A DNA stretch of 64,000 nucleotides from Fibrisoma montanum (GTDB taxonomy: Bacteria > Bacteroidota > Bacteroidia > Cytophagales > Spirosomataceae), in the NCBI RefSeq assembly GCF_003583365.1, contig NZ_QXED01000005.1, forward strand, positions 248,001 through 312,000, given 5' to 3'. Made by a program: the position numbers and the translations under genes. This document shows positions 10,022 through 18,560 of this stretch, one piece after another. Numbering within the stretch: position 1 is the stretch's first letter; each line of letters begins with the position of its first letter. The notes beneath the pieces are model-generated. The model was given only the letters and a program-made list of their open reading frames with translations, had not been told where the DNA came from and did not search any database.

Positions 10022-10357
10022 TTAACTCCACTTCAGTATGGTTTGCGGCACAATGCGTTCCCAGAGTCGGTTGCGGACCGAACGGACATCGTTCAGAACG
10101 CGGCCGCCCAGGGCCGTGACGGTGAACAGCCGTTTGCGTCGGCCCCCGCGTTCGGGCGTAGCCTCGCCCAGTTCGGAGCGGAGGTAGCCCTTCTGTTCAA
10201 GTCGTTGCAGAGCCGCATGAACCGCCCCGGTGCTGACGGTCTGGCCGGTCTCCCGTTCGAGTTCTTCGGCAATAACCACCGAATACGCTTTGGGAGAAAG
10301 CACGGCTACGGCTAGCAGAACGACCTCTTCAAATTCGCCTAAATCACTCCGTCGCAT
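10022..10357 (-). CDS. PadR-family transcriptional regulator (padR1), head of run A
   Basis: 111 residues from ATG 10357. The PadR-type winged helix is recognisable: LGEFEEVVLLAVA at the start, a recognition-helix region GAVHAALQRLEQKGYLRSE, and the wing ERGGRRKRLFTVT. There is no long C-terminal dimerisation domain, so it belongs to the short PadR class usually found beside permease-prefix transporters. It is followed after 68 bp by the first run A permease and probably shares its transcript. A sigma54-like element lies 53 bp upstream of the start and a tripartite TGTCC/GGACA site lies further upstream. Likely role: local repressor of the operon, possibly controlled by contact with the prefix domains of its permeases. 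That last point is inference. Confidence 0.92.
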   Translation of the reverse strand: MRRSDLGEFEEVVLLAVAVLSPKAYSVVIAEELERETGQTVSTGAVHAALQRLEQKGYLRSELGEATPERGGRRKRLFTVTALGGRVLNDVRSVRNRLWERIVPQTILKWS

Positions 10358-10410
10358 GGGCAGAAAACAGCGGTTGGTTTGGGTTATCGGATATTATCTA
10401 TTTCTGTATG

Positions 10411-10425
10411 TCAAATGCCTTGCCA
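10411..10425 (-). promoter_or_regulatory. Sigma54-like -24/-12 promoter of padR1
   Basis: The minus strand reads TGGCAAGGCATTTGA. GG and TTG have exactly the spacing of the sigma54 consensus (TGGCACG-N4-TTGC), but the usual C of the -12 GC pair is A. The same element, TGGCA-N3-CATTTG(A/T), precedes padR2 and padR3 at equivalent places. Confidence 0.68.
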
Positions 10426-10436
10426 AAAAGAAAAAA

Positions 10437-10460
10437 GGCCCTTTCCAACGCAGAAAGGGC
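10437..10460. terminator. Bidirectional terminator-like hairpin between enhancer and padR1 promoter
   Basis: GCCCTTTC (10438-10445) and GAAAGGGC (10453-10460) form a perfect stem with a 7-nt loop. It has TTTT on the right and an A-rich tract on the left, so either strand would give a U-tract. It lies in the spacer between the tripartite site and the -24/-12 element and may insulate padR1 from the divergent AraC gene. Confidence 0.6.
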
Positions 10461-10487
10461 TTTTGTACTTTGTGAGTGCTATAGGAT

Positions 10488-10524
10488 TGTCCAGAAACGG
10501 ACAGACTTTGTACGAGCGCGGACA
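10488..10524. promoter_or_regulatory. Tripartite TGTCC/GGACA site upstream of padR1 (putative enhancer)
   Basis: TGTCC at 10488-10492, N6, GGACA at 10499-10503, N16, GGACA at 10520-10524. The inverted pair plus a third direct half-site recurs with identical spacing at 21782-21818 and 59916-59952. Its inner edge is 62 bp from the sigma54-like element, a position typical for NtrC-class activator sites. It is also within 120 bp of the divergent AraC gene and could serve both. Confidence 0.7.
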
Positions 10525-10637
10525 AGCCGGTAAACAAACCTGAAAACGATCATCAACTGGCCAGTTTCTGCCGGCTGGCGGATGTTTGGGGGATAGTAGT
10601 GAAGCGTGTAACTTTAGATCGGCAGACACGAGAGCTG

Positions 10638-11450
10638 ATGACCGAAATCTTTGACAATATTCGAAGGCTGTACCGGTTTTATACGCCTGCTAATGAGCTG
10701 GCCGATTATGTTGAGTTCTTTTCGGAATCATCCGCAGAGGACACGTACCGACATGTGGCTGACAATCGGTTTACGATCAGAATGTTTCCTAGCTGGACAC
10801 CGACGTGTTATATCAACCTGGGCGCGCCGTATCAAATGGATGTCGGTGATAACCGGTATCTGATCCGGAAGGACACCGACGTGCTGTTGCTGCGAAATTC
10901 CATTGTTGAGCGAATTAACTTACCCTCCGATCACATCTTCACAATCAAGTTTTATCCCGGTGGACTCGAAGCCATTCTGGGCGTTAGTCAAGTTCAGTTT
11001 GTGGATCAGGTTGTGCGGCTGGAGACGGTCTTGCCGGCTGACCTGATCCAGCGAATGAAACGGCTGCAAGCATTTGATGAACGGATTGAGCTGCTCGAAT
11101 CATTCCTGTTGAGTCAGTATGGCGGCTGGAAAAAAATGGATCATTACCGAACCATCGTGACCGACACCATTGGTACGTTTGCTGCCAACGGACTGGTGCT
11201 TAGTCCCAGCCAACTGGCCGACCGAACCTTCGTTACGTCTAAAACCATCAACCGGTATTTTCATCGGGTAATCGGTACGTCTCCTAAGCAGTATCTGTCT
11301 CAGGTGAGGGCCCGGACAGCTCTTTCCAGGTACGTTTCGGATATGAATCAGTTCTCGCCCTATGAGTATGGCTACTACGATATGAGCCATTTCTACAAAG
11401 ACGTTGTCAAATTTACCGGTCAGACCCTAAAGCAGAACGTCGGGAAATAA
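10638..11450 (+). CDS. AraC-family transcriptional regulator (divergent from padR1)
   Basis: 270 residues from ATG 10638. An in-frame GTG at 10599 would add 13 residues. The ATG start gives an N-terminus MTEIFDNIRRLYRF that fits the family, but the choice is not certain. The N-terminal half (about 1-150) looks like a ligand or effector domain of the kind found in Bacteroidota AraC proteins (LYRFYTPANEL, then a segment around MFPSWTPTCYINLG). The C-terminal half has the double-HTH region: LSPSQLADRTFVTSKTINR, then FHRVIGTSPKQYLSQVRAR and YGYYDMSHFYKDV. It is transcribed away from padR1 and shares an intergenic region with the tripartite site. The ligand is unknown. It could control the following secreted hydrolase, 67 bp downstream. 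Confidence 0.88.
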   Translation: MTEIFDNIRRLYRFYTPANELADYVEFFSESSAEDTYRHVADNRFTIRMFPSWTPTCYINLGAPYQMDVGDNRYLIRKDTDVLLLRNSIVERINLPSDHIFTIKFYPGGLEAILGVSQVQFVDQVVRLETVLPADLIQRMKRLQAFDERIELLESFLLSQYGGWKKMDHYRTIVTDTIGTFAANGLVLSPSQLADRTFVTSKTINRYFHRVIGTSPKQYLSQVRARTALSRYVSDMNQFSPYEYGYYDMSHFYKDVVKFTGQTLKQNVGK

Positions 11451-11517
11451 TGTCCGTTTTTTACTAAAATCTTCGCGGGCAACCCAGTTGATTTGTCGAA
11501 AGTTTAATCATAACCGG

Positions 11518-12963
11518 ATGAATAGATTTTCGATACATGTCCTTGCGCTAGTGCTTGTTTTGCAGTCGATTGGCTACGCACAGGGTCAACCTGGGGTGGT
11601 AAGGGCCCTGGAACCCTGCGCGTGTCAGGTTAAGGTAGACAGCAGCTTTCGGACTCGCTGCGCCTACCTGATCGTACCCGAAAATCGCAGAAAGAAAAAC
11701 GGCAAAACCATTAAACTGCCGTTCATTGTCGTCGAAAGCAAGAACCCGAACAAGAAGAAAGATCCGCTGCTCTACACCGCCGGTGGCCCTGGGGGCAGTT
11801 CATTGGGGTGGGCGAGGGGCGTTCCGCAGCGGTTAGTCATTAATGATCGTGATTGTATTGCGTTTGAACAGCGAGGTACTCGCTACGCCGTTCCGAACCT
11901 CTGGAGCAACGAACTGAGTGATGCAATCAAAGAATCCTACCGCAAAAATCTGAACAAAGACAGCATGGTGGTTGTGGGCGTCAAACGCTATAAAAAAGCT
12001 CTCGAAGCCAAAGGAATTGATTTGTCCGGCTACAACACGGATGAAACCGTGTCGGATATTCATGATCTGCTGGCTACGCTGACGCTCGATTCGGTCAATC
12101 TATCCGGGGGCTCGTACAGCGGAGGCCTCATGCTGGCTGTGCTGCAACGGGACCCCACCCGTATTCGATCAGTGGTGCTGGACTCTCCATTGCCGACGTT
12201 TGTGCCGATCGATGAAGATGAGCCAGCCAACTTTAACGAGGCCTTACAGAGGCTTTTCAAGCGGGTGGAAAGCGATTCAACCGACAAAAAACGGTATGGA
12301 AGCCTGAGCGAACGATTCCGGCATTATTTCACGTCCATTGGTAATAAGACGTTTACGATCCCTTACGTGGAAAAAGGAACAATGGATACATTGCGTTTGC
12401 AATACACCCGAAATGACCTCTGGACTATTATTCAGAACAACTTTTACCCGCCCCAACTCCAGCAGCTTCCTTATATCCTTACCGATCTGATGGCCGGAAA
12501 TCATTACAATTACGTCAAGCCTTACCTGGATCAGCTATTCAGTCAGGGAAACGGGCCTTCGGGCATGCGTATATCGGTTTATTGCGCCGATCAGACGGCT
12601 TATCACAGTGAGAAAGTTGCTCACCAGCTCTACGATGCTTACCCGCACATGCGGGGGTATCATATCAACGATGTGTACCAGGCCATGTGCGACTGCTGGC
12701 AGGTACCTCCGATCAAACCCGAAACGAAACAGCCGTTCTATTCAACCAAACCGGCGTTGCTGGCTGCTGGTGAACTGGATAACGCCTGCCGTCCTTTGTA
12801 CATCGACATGATTCATCATTACATGCCAAATAGTCAGCGGCTACTGTTTAAAAACCGCTCGCATGGCGTAGGTGGGCCGGATATGAACCGCTTTACGCGG
12901 GAGTTTCTCAATAATCCATACCGGAAACTAGAGTCAGCAACGCCGGAAATCATTGCGTACTAA
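11518..12963 (+). CDS. Secreted alpha/beta hydrolase, S33/TAP-like peptidase family
   Basis: 481 residues from ATG 11518. An upstream in-frame ATG at 11488 would put ten charged residues before the signal peptide MNRFSIHVLALVLVLQSIGY, so 11518 is preferred. The oxyanion-hole motif is GGPGGSS near residue 90, and the nucleophile elbow is GGSYSGG with the probable Ser at 199. C-terminal acid and base candidates are AGELDNACRP (Asp) and NRSHGVGG (His), in a TAP-like C-terminal region. The elbow is unusual: the position normally Gly in GxSxG is Ser. It follows the AraC gene by 67 bp on the same strand and ends against run B with a shared terminator. Probably a periplasmic or exported aminopeptidase or esterase. 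Substrate not deducible. Confidence 0.87.
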   Translation: MNRFSIHVLALVLVLQSIGYAQGQPGVVRALEPCACQVKVDSSFRTRCAYLIVPENRRKKNGKTIKLPFIVVESKNPNKKKDPLLYTAGGPGGSSLGWARGVPQRLVINDRDCIAFEQRGTRYAVPNLWSNELSDAIKESYRKNLNKDSMVVVGVKRYKKALEAKGIDLSGYNTDETVSDIHDLLATLTLDSVNLSGGSYSGGLMLAVLQRDPTRIRSVVLDSPLPTFVPIDEDEPANFNEALQRLFKRVESDSTDKKRYGSLSERFRHYFTSIGNKTFTIPYVEKGTMDTLRLQYTRNDLWTIIQNNFYPPQLQQLPYILTDLMAGNHYNYVKPYLDQLFSQGNGPSGMRISVYCADQTAYHSEKVAHQLYDAYPHMRGYHINDVYQAMCDCWQVPPIKPETKQPFYSTKPALLAAGELDNACRPLYIDMIHHYMPNSQRLLFKNRSHGVGGPDMNRFTREFLNNPYRKLESATPEIIAY

Positions 12964-12973
12964 GTAAGTGAAC

Positions 12974-13026
12974 GGCCACCGGGATGGAAGAAAGTATGTT
13001 GCTCAATTTTCTCCATTCCGGTGGCC
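12974..13026. terminator. Bidirectional terminator between the secreted hydrolase and run B
   Basis: Arms GGCCACCGGGATGGA (12974-12988) and TCCATTCCGGTGGCC (13012-13026) form a 15-bp stem with one wobble or mismatch. It sits between the converging stops at 12963 and 13033. Confidence 0.78.
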
Positions 13027-13032
13027 ATTCGT

Positions 13033-15684
13033 TTATTCAGTACGTAACGACTTGATCGGGTTCGACAGAGCCGCCCGGATGCTCTGGAAGCTGACCGTCA
13101 GCAGGGCGATCGCGATGGCCATAACAGCAGCAACGACAAACGTCCAGGCACTGATGTCGATGCGGTACGGGTAGTTCTGCAACCACGCGTCAATCGCATA
13201 CCAGGCGGCCGGGAAGGCGAACACAAACGAAAAGCCCACCAGCTTCAGAAAATCCGACGAAAGCAGTTGCACCAGGCTCGAAACCGATGCACCCAGTACC
13301 TTACGGATACCAATCTCCTTCGTACGCCGTTCGGCCGAGAGGGTGGCCAGCCCGAACAGACCAATACACGAAATAAAGATGGTCAGGATAGCCCCGAACA
13401 GCATAATCTGCTTCCATTTGGCCTCGGCTTCGTATTTGCTGCGGTTCGATTCGTCCAGGAACGTATACGAGTACGGCATAATGGGAAACAGACGTTTGAA
13501 GGTCTTTTCCAGATGACGGAGACTGGCCGTTTCGGTTCCGGGCTTGATCTTTACAAAGAACTTGCCGTACGGATTCGTCGGCTTCATCGTGAACAGTTGC
13601 GGGCCAATTTCTTCGCTCAGCGAGGCATAATGATGGTCTTTCACTACGCCCACGACCCGGTACTTTTCATTTTCGTTGTACCAGAAATCAACCACCTGCC
13701 CGATTGGATTCTTCCAGCCGGCTTTTTTAACGAACGTTTCGTTCACCAGCACCGCCTGTGTAGAGTCTGTTCGCAGGTCTGCTGAGAAATTACGCCCCTG
13801 CACAATCGGGATTTTGAACAAGGGAAGGAAATTAGGATCAATGGTTTCGTACGCGAAGTTTTGCTGCGTTTCTCCGTTTATCTTGGCAATCGTACCCCAG
13901 CGACCACCGTTTTTGGGCGTAACACCAACGATGTTGGGGTTTTTGAGCAACTCGTCACGTAGCAGTTTCAGCTCATTTCGATTTAACCTTGATTTTTCAA
14001 CGTCAATCACGTGCCGGTCGTCGTAGCCCAGGTCCTTGTTGGTTAGGTACTCGAATTGTGAGTATATCGTCAGCGTACCGATAATCAGGAACGACGCGAT
14101 AGCAAACTGAAGCACAACCAGCGATTTCTGAAGGTAGTTTCGGCCCGACAGTTTGAACCGGCTGTACAGCGTTTGCACGGGGTCGTAACTCGACAGGACC
14201 AGCGCCGGATAAAAGCCCGCCAGCAGGCCAGTGGCGAGAAATAGGCCAATGTAGCCCGCCACCAGTTTGACGTCGAACAGGTACGACAGCGCCAGGGCTT
14301 TGTTGGCAAGCTGATTGAAGGTCGGTAGTACCAGCAGCACTAGTAGCACGGCGAAGACAAACGCAGCGAAGCACAGCAGGAACGACTCACCCAGAAACTG
14401 AAACGTCAGTTGCGAACGGCCACCACCCACGACTTTCCGGATGCCGATTTCCTTGGCCCGTTTCAACGACCGCGCTACGGTCAGGTTCACGAAGTTGATG
14501 CAGGCAATGATGAGAATGAACAGCGCAATACCCGTCAGGATGTAGGAGTACATGGGGTTACTGCGATCAACCAGCCCATTATCAGGGGGCAGGTCTTTGT
14601 TGAGGTGCATGTCCGTAAACGGCTGAAGCATATACTCCATTCGGTTCTTCATGCCGAATTGCTGAGCCATCGTTTTGATCGCGTCGCGGGCATCGGCCAC
14701 ATAAATCCGATTCATCTGCTTCTCAACTTTGCCCAGATTGGCATTCGGGTTGAGCAGCACGAACGTATTGAGGAAAAAATTGAACCAGTTGTTATTATCG
14801 GCCATTGCCTCCTGCGGAACAATAAGCTGCTTCAGGATGTCAAACTTAATCGACGAGTTCTGGGGGCATTTGGCCGAAACGCCGGTTATGATATAGGGGC
14901 TGAACTGGCTATTGTCCTCGTAATCTGAGTCTTTGAGATAAATTATCTTGCCCAGTACATCGGTGGTGCCAAATTCCCGCTGCGCTACGTCCTCCGAAAC
15001 GACAACCGAATTGGGGGCCTTGAGTGCCGTTTTCGGGTTGCCGCTCAACAAGGGAAAGCTGAACACCGAGAAAATGTTGGAATCGGCTTCAAACACCGGC
15101 TGGCTCGTTACCTCGTTCCCACGTTTCATGTCGAGCCGTTGCTCCCGGTACCGAACAAACGACAGAATCTCCGGGACGCCGGCCATGAACCTGGGCCCCT
15201 GAAAGTAGCCGGTGTTCGTTCCCACGCGCTCCTGTACGCCGGCGGGGTTAAACTCCCGGTTCGTTATCCGATAAATGTGCGGGTTGTTGGCGTGGAAACG
15301 GTCATAGCTGACTTCATCTTTGGTGTACAGCATAATGAGCATGGCCGCGGCCAAACCAATGCTGAGACCAACGACGTTGATGAGCGAATACACCTTGTTG
15401 TGGGCGAGGGTTCGCCAGGCGATGGTGAAATAATTACGTAGCATATCAGGACTCAGTAAAAAAGGAGGAGGATATTCTCTTGCTTGTTTTGATTTGGCCA
15501 GCGGCCGTAACAGTTTTAGGACATTCAGACAATAGCGCCAGTCGGCCCGCCGTTTGCCCACCGTCATGACCCAGTAGTGGTACAATTCCAGCAGGTCACC
15601 CTGCACGTCTTCGCGGGTGTCGGGGTGGCTCCACCAGGAGAGAAGCCTGGTGGCCCAGCGCGGTGGTCGGGTGGCGTTTGGCAT
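13033..15684 (-). CDS. FtsX/MacB-type permease with prefix domain, run B gene 3
   Basis: Predicted 883 residues, starting MPNATRPPRWATRLL. The prefix is of the run B type (HPDTREDVQGDLLELYHYW, about 18-36, then KRRADWRYCLNVLKLLRPL). The core starts at MLRNYFTIAWRTL, with TM1 near 108-128. The FtsX motif NFVNLTVARSLKRAKEIGIRK is near 391 with GGGRSQL in place of GSxRxQL. TM5 is near 518-540 (QFAIASFLIIGTL). The second periplasmic domain carries VVGVVKDHHYASL. The C-terminal block starts near 766 (FISCIGLFGLATLSAERR) and ends NPIKSLRTE. It is last in the run and terminates at the shared hairpin. Membrane component of a predicted ABC-type system with no partner in the window. Confidence 0.93.
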   Translation of the reverse strand: MPNATRPPRWATRLLSWWSHPDTREDVQGDLLELYHYWVMTVGKRRADWRYCLNVLKLLRPLAKSKQAREYPPPFLLSPDMLRNYFTIAWRTLAHNKVYSLINVVGLSIGLAAAMLIMLYTKDEVSYDRFHANNPHIYRITNREFNPAGVQERVGTNTGYFQGPRFMAGVPEILSFVRYREQRLDMKRGNEVTSQPVFEADSNIFSVFSFPLLSGNPKTALKAPNSVVVSEDVAQREFGTTDVLGKIIYLKDSDYEDNSQFSPYIITGVSAKCPQNSSIKFDILKQLIVPQEAMADNNNWFNFFLNTFVLLNPNANLGKVEKQMNRIYVADARDAIKTMAQQFGMKNRMEYMLQPFTDMHLNKDLPPDNGLVDRSNPMYSYILTGIALFILIIACINFVNLTVARSLKRAKEIGIRKVVGGGRSQLTFQFLGESFLLCFAAFVFAVLLVLLVLPTFNQLANKALALSYLFDVKLVAGYIGLFLATGLLAGFYPALVLSSYDPVQTLYSRFKLSGRNYLQKSLVVLQFAIASFLIIGTLTIYSQFEYLTNKDLGYDDRHVIDVEKSRLNRNELKLLRDELLKNPNIVGVTPKNGGRWGTIAKINGETQQNFAYETIDPNFLPLFKIPIVQGRNFSADLRTDSTQAVLVNETFVKKAGWKNPIGQVVDFWYNENEKYRVVGVVKDHHYASLSEEIGPQLFTMKPTNPYGKFFVKIKPGTETASLRHLEKTFKRLFPIMPYSYTFLDESNRSKYEAEAKWKQIMLFGAILTIFISCIGLFGLATLSAERRTKEIGIRKVLGASVSSLVQLLSSDFLKLVGFSFVFAFPAAWYAIDAWLQNYPYRIDISAWTFVVAAVMAIAIALLTVSFQSIRAALSNPIKSLRTE

Positions 15685-15696
15685 AGGGTTGTGGGG

Positions 15697-15774
15697 GAAG
15701 GGCAGGGGGCGTGGGGCTTAGGGCTTGGGGCAGGGGCTAGGTAGTTACCCCATGCCCCCGGCCCCTTGCCCTTC
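15697..15774. repeat. GC-rich intergenic inverted repeat (copy 4)
   Basis: Arms 15697-15710 (GAAGGGCAGGGGGC) and 15761-15774 (GCCCCTTGCCCTTC) form a 14-bp stem with one wobble around a long G-rich loop containing GTTACCCCA. It fills the gap between two run B permeases. Confidence 0.8.
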
Positions 15775-15778
15775 GCTA

Positions 15779-18466
15779 TTATTCAGAACGTAAGGACTTG
15801 ACTGGGTTCATCAGGGCGGCTTTGATGCTCTGGAAGCTGACCGTCAGCAGGGCAATACCAATGGCTGCTATGCCCGCCAGGGCGAACATCCACCACGACA
15901 GGTCAATCTTGTAAGCGAAATCCTGCAGCCAGCGACTCATGCCATACCACGCAATGGGCGTGGCAATGAGCAGGGCCAGCACAACGGGCTTCAAAAAGTC
16001 TTTTGACAGTAGCCCAACGATGCTGGCGACGGATGCCCCCAGAACTTTCCGAACCCCGATTTCTTTAGTGCGCCGTTGCGCCGTGAAGGTGGCCAGACCA
16101 AACAAACCCAGGCAGGCGATGAAGATCGTCAACCCGGCAAAAATGGTAAACAATTGACCAATGCGCTGCTCCGACTGGTACATGGTATTGAAGCGGTCGT
16201 TCAGGAATGAATAGGCAAACGGGTTGTCCGTCTGGGTTTTCCAGATTCGTTCGATCTGCCCAAGCAGAGCCGCCATGTCGCGGGTATGAATGCGGAGAGC
16301 CATCTGATAGGAATCGGCCCCGTAAATCATTACCAAAGGGGCAATCGGCTGGTGCATCGATGCAAAATGGAAGTCCTTAACGACCCCTACCACAGTATAG
16401 GTACGTTTGCTTTCGGGGCTTCCGTTGCCCACTGCCGTGAGCCGTTGCCCAATCGGATTCTTTCCGCGGGATGCGGTCCAGCCAAACTGACGGGCGGCTG
16501 CTTCGTTGATTAAGACAGCGGAACTGTCGGACGGAAACGCTTTTGAGAAGTTACGGCCAAGTGCCAGGCGAATTCCCAGGGTAGGCAGGTAGCTTTCGTC
16601 GATGTAGTACGCCTGATTGCGGTAGGTGACCGATTCGCCCTTGCTGTTTGTCGACTGAAATCCATCGGTGCCCGTGTTGGACGCCCCGGCGGGCAGGTAT
16701 CCCGCCAGCGTAACTGCACGTACCTGCGATAGCCTGGTTAATTCGGCTTTGAGCGCGTTGACTTTGTTGTCAAGTGCGTACGTATCGTGGATGATCAGGA
16801 CCTGGTCTTTATCGTAACCTACCTTTTTACTCTGGATAAAGTCTAATTGCTGATACACGGTCAGGGTACTGATAATCATGCCAATCGAAACCACAAACTG
16901 AACCGTCACCAGCGTATTACGTAGCTGACCACTCCGGGCGCCACTCTGTAGCGCCAGAGCCGAACCGTTGCCTTTTAACACAGTGATCGGTCTGAACGCG
17001 GACAGGAAAAAGGCCGGATAGCTACCCGCGAGTAATCCGACCAGCAAACAGCCGAATCCAATGCCCGGCAGCATCCAGCCGCTGGTGAGGGTGCTCAGGT
17101 CGAACTGCTTACCCGCCAGTTGATTAAAACCGGGTAATACGGCCAGCACAATACCTAATCCAATCAGTAAAGCCATGAACGTAATCAGCACGGACTCACT
17201 CAGAAACTGACCAATCAGTTGCTGTTGCTGCGATCCGAGCGCCTTGCGAATGCCGACTTCTTTGGCACGACCCGCTGATCCGGCCGTCGACAGGTTCATA
17301 AAGTTGATGCAGGCAATCAGCAGGATAAAAGCCGCAATGGCCGAGAAAATGTACACGTATTTGATGTCGCCATTAGGCTCAATCTCCCCTTCCAGGTCGG
17401 AGTGAAGGTGAATGTCGGTAACCGGCTGGAACTGAAATCCGAAGCGGTCTCCTTTCCTGGAAAACTCGGCCAGACTTATGCCTAACAACTGCTGCAGCTC
17501 GGGACCAATGTACCTCTGCACCAGATCAGGCATCTGCGCTTTCAGCGTCTCAATCGAATAACCGGGACGTAGGGTCAGATACGTCAGGGCACCGCTCGAC
17601 AGCCACGTATTTCGTAAGTCGATGGAGCTGAGCGATCCGAATATGTTGTAGTGAAAGTGGGTGTTCGACGGTATATCCTGACACACACCCGTTACCCGAA
17701 AGAGTGCCCGCGAACCTAGCGTCAAGGTTTGGCCGATGGGATTCTGGGCTCCAAAATACTTGCGGGCAATGGTCTCCGTAATAACGATGGTATTAGGTTC
17801 TCTTAAGACAGTGCGTTTGTCACCCTGCAGCAGGGGAATGGAGAAGAATTGGAAAAAGTTGGAATCGGGGAAAACAACGTGTTCTTCCTTGAACCGCGCT
17901 GACCCGCGTTTGACAATAAACGTTCCTTCCTGATACAACCGGACGGCTGCTTCGACACCCGGATAGTCGTGTACCAACGCCGGACCAGCCGGAACGCCTA
18001 CAGGAGCTGTACGAAGCTCTTTACCGCCTATCTGACCGTTCATGGTCATGCGGAACATGCGGTCGGCGTTAGCGTAATAACGGTCGTAACTCAACTCGTG
18101 CGTAACAAACAGCATAATTAACAGGCAGGTCGCCAGGCCAACGGCCAATCCGACAATGTTGATCGTCGCGAAGGCTTTTTTACGCCACAGATTTCTCAGG
18201 GCAATTTTGATATAGTTCCGTATCATATCGGGACTTAAAAAAAAGGGTTGCGCGTATTCGGTCGACTGTTTCTGTTTGGCCAGCGGCCGTAGTAACCTCA
18301 GTGCGTTCAGACAATAGCGCCAGTCGGCCCGCCGTTTGCCCACCGTCCTGACCCAGTAGTGATACAGTTCCAGCAGGTCGCCCTGTACGTCTTCGCGGGT
18401 GTCGGGGTGGCTCCACCAGGAGAGAAGCCTGGTGGCCCAGCGCGGTGGTCGGGTGGCGTTTGGCAT
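15779..18466 (-). CDS. FtsX/MacB-type permease with prefix domain, run B gene 2
   Basis: Predicted 895 residues, starting MPNATRPPRWATRLL as in the following gene. Run B prefix (HPDTREDVQGDLLELYHYW), core from MIRNYIKIALRNLW, TM1 near 110-130. The first periplasmic domain carries DVVVFPDSNFF-like and IPSNTHFHY segments. The FtsX motif NFMNLSTAGSAGRAKEVGIRK is near 385 with GSQQQQLIGQFLSES, TM5 near 517-538 (QFVVSIGMIISTL), and the C-terminal block from about 779 (FIACLGLFGLATFTAQRR) ending NPVKSLRSE. Its start codon region and the junction behind it are nearly identical to those of the neighbouring genes, while the periplasmic domains differ. This suggests homogenised ends and diversified sensing or cargo domains. 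Substrate unknown. Confidence 0.93.
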   Translation of the reverse strand: MPNATRPPRWATRLLSWWSHPDTREDVQGDLLELYHYWVRTVGKRRADWRYCLNALRLLRPLAKQKQSTEYAQPFFLSPDMIRNYIKIALRNLWRKKAFATINIVGLAVGLATCLLIMLFVTHELSYDRYYANADRMFRMTMNGQIGGKELRTAPVGVPAGPALVHDYPGVEAAVRLYQEGTFIVKRGSARFKEEHVVFPDSNFFQFFSIPLLQGDKRTVLREPNTIVITETIARKYFGAQNPIGQTLTLGSRALFRVTGVCQDIPSNTHFHYNIFGSLSSIDLRNTWLSSGALTYLTLRPGYSIETLKAQMPDLVQRYIGPELQQLLGISLAEFSRKGDRFGFQFQPVTDIHLHSDLEGEIEPNGDIKYVYIFSAIAAFILLIACINFMNLSTAGSAGRAKEVGIRKALGSQQQQLIGQFLSESVLITFMALLIGLGIVLAVLPGFNQLAGKQFDLSTLTSGWMLPGIGFGCLLVGLLAGSYPAFFLSAFRPITVLKGNGSALALQSGARSGQLRNTLVTVQFVVSIGMIISTLTVYQQLDFIQSKKVGYDKDQVLIIHDTYALDNKVNALKAELTRLSQVRAVTLAGYLPAGASNTGTDGFQSTNSKGESVTYRNQAYYIDESYLPTLGIRLALGRNFSKAFPSDSSAVLINEAAARQFGWTASRGKNPIGQRLTAVGNGSPESKRTYTVVGVVKDFHFASMHQPIAPLVMIYGADSYQMALRIHTRDMAALLGQIERIWKTQTDNPFAYSFLNDRFNTMYQSEQRIGQLFTIFAGLTIFIACLGLFGLATFTAQRRTKEIGVRKVLGASVASIVGLLSKDFLKPVVLALLIATPIAWYGMSRWLQDFAYKIDLSWWMFALAGIAAIGIALLTVSFQSIKAALMNPVKSLRSE

Positions 18467-18479
18467 AGGGTTGTGGGGT

Positions 18480-18555
18480 AAGGGCAGGGGGCGTGGGGCT
18501 TAGGGCTTGGGGCAGGGGCTAGGCAGTTACCCCATGCCCCCGGCCCCTTGCCCTT
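18480..18555. repeat. GC-rich intergenic inverted repeat (copy 5)
   Basis: Arms 18480-18492 and 18543-18555 pair over 13 bases with one wobble. The loop has GTTACCCCA. It is nearly identical to copy 4. Confidence 0.8.
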
Positions 18556-18560
18556 CGCTA

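Noticed and set aside
10488-10524. The TGTCC/GGACA site as a PadR operator only
   Set aside because: Not excluded, but its fixed distance of 62-65 bp upstream of the promoter-like element and the presence of a sigma54 activator gene fit an enhancer better than a repressor site.
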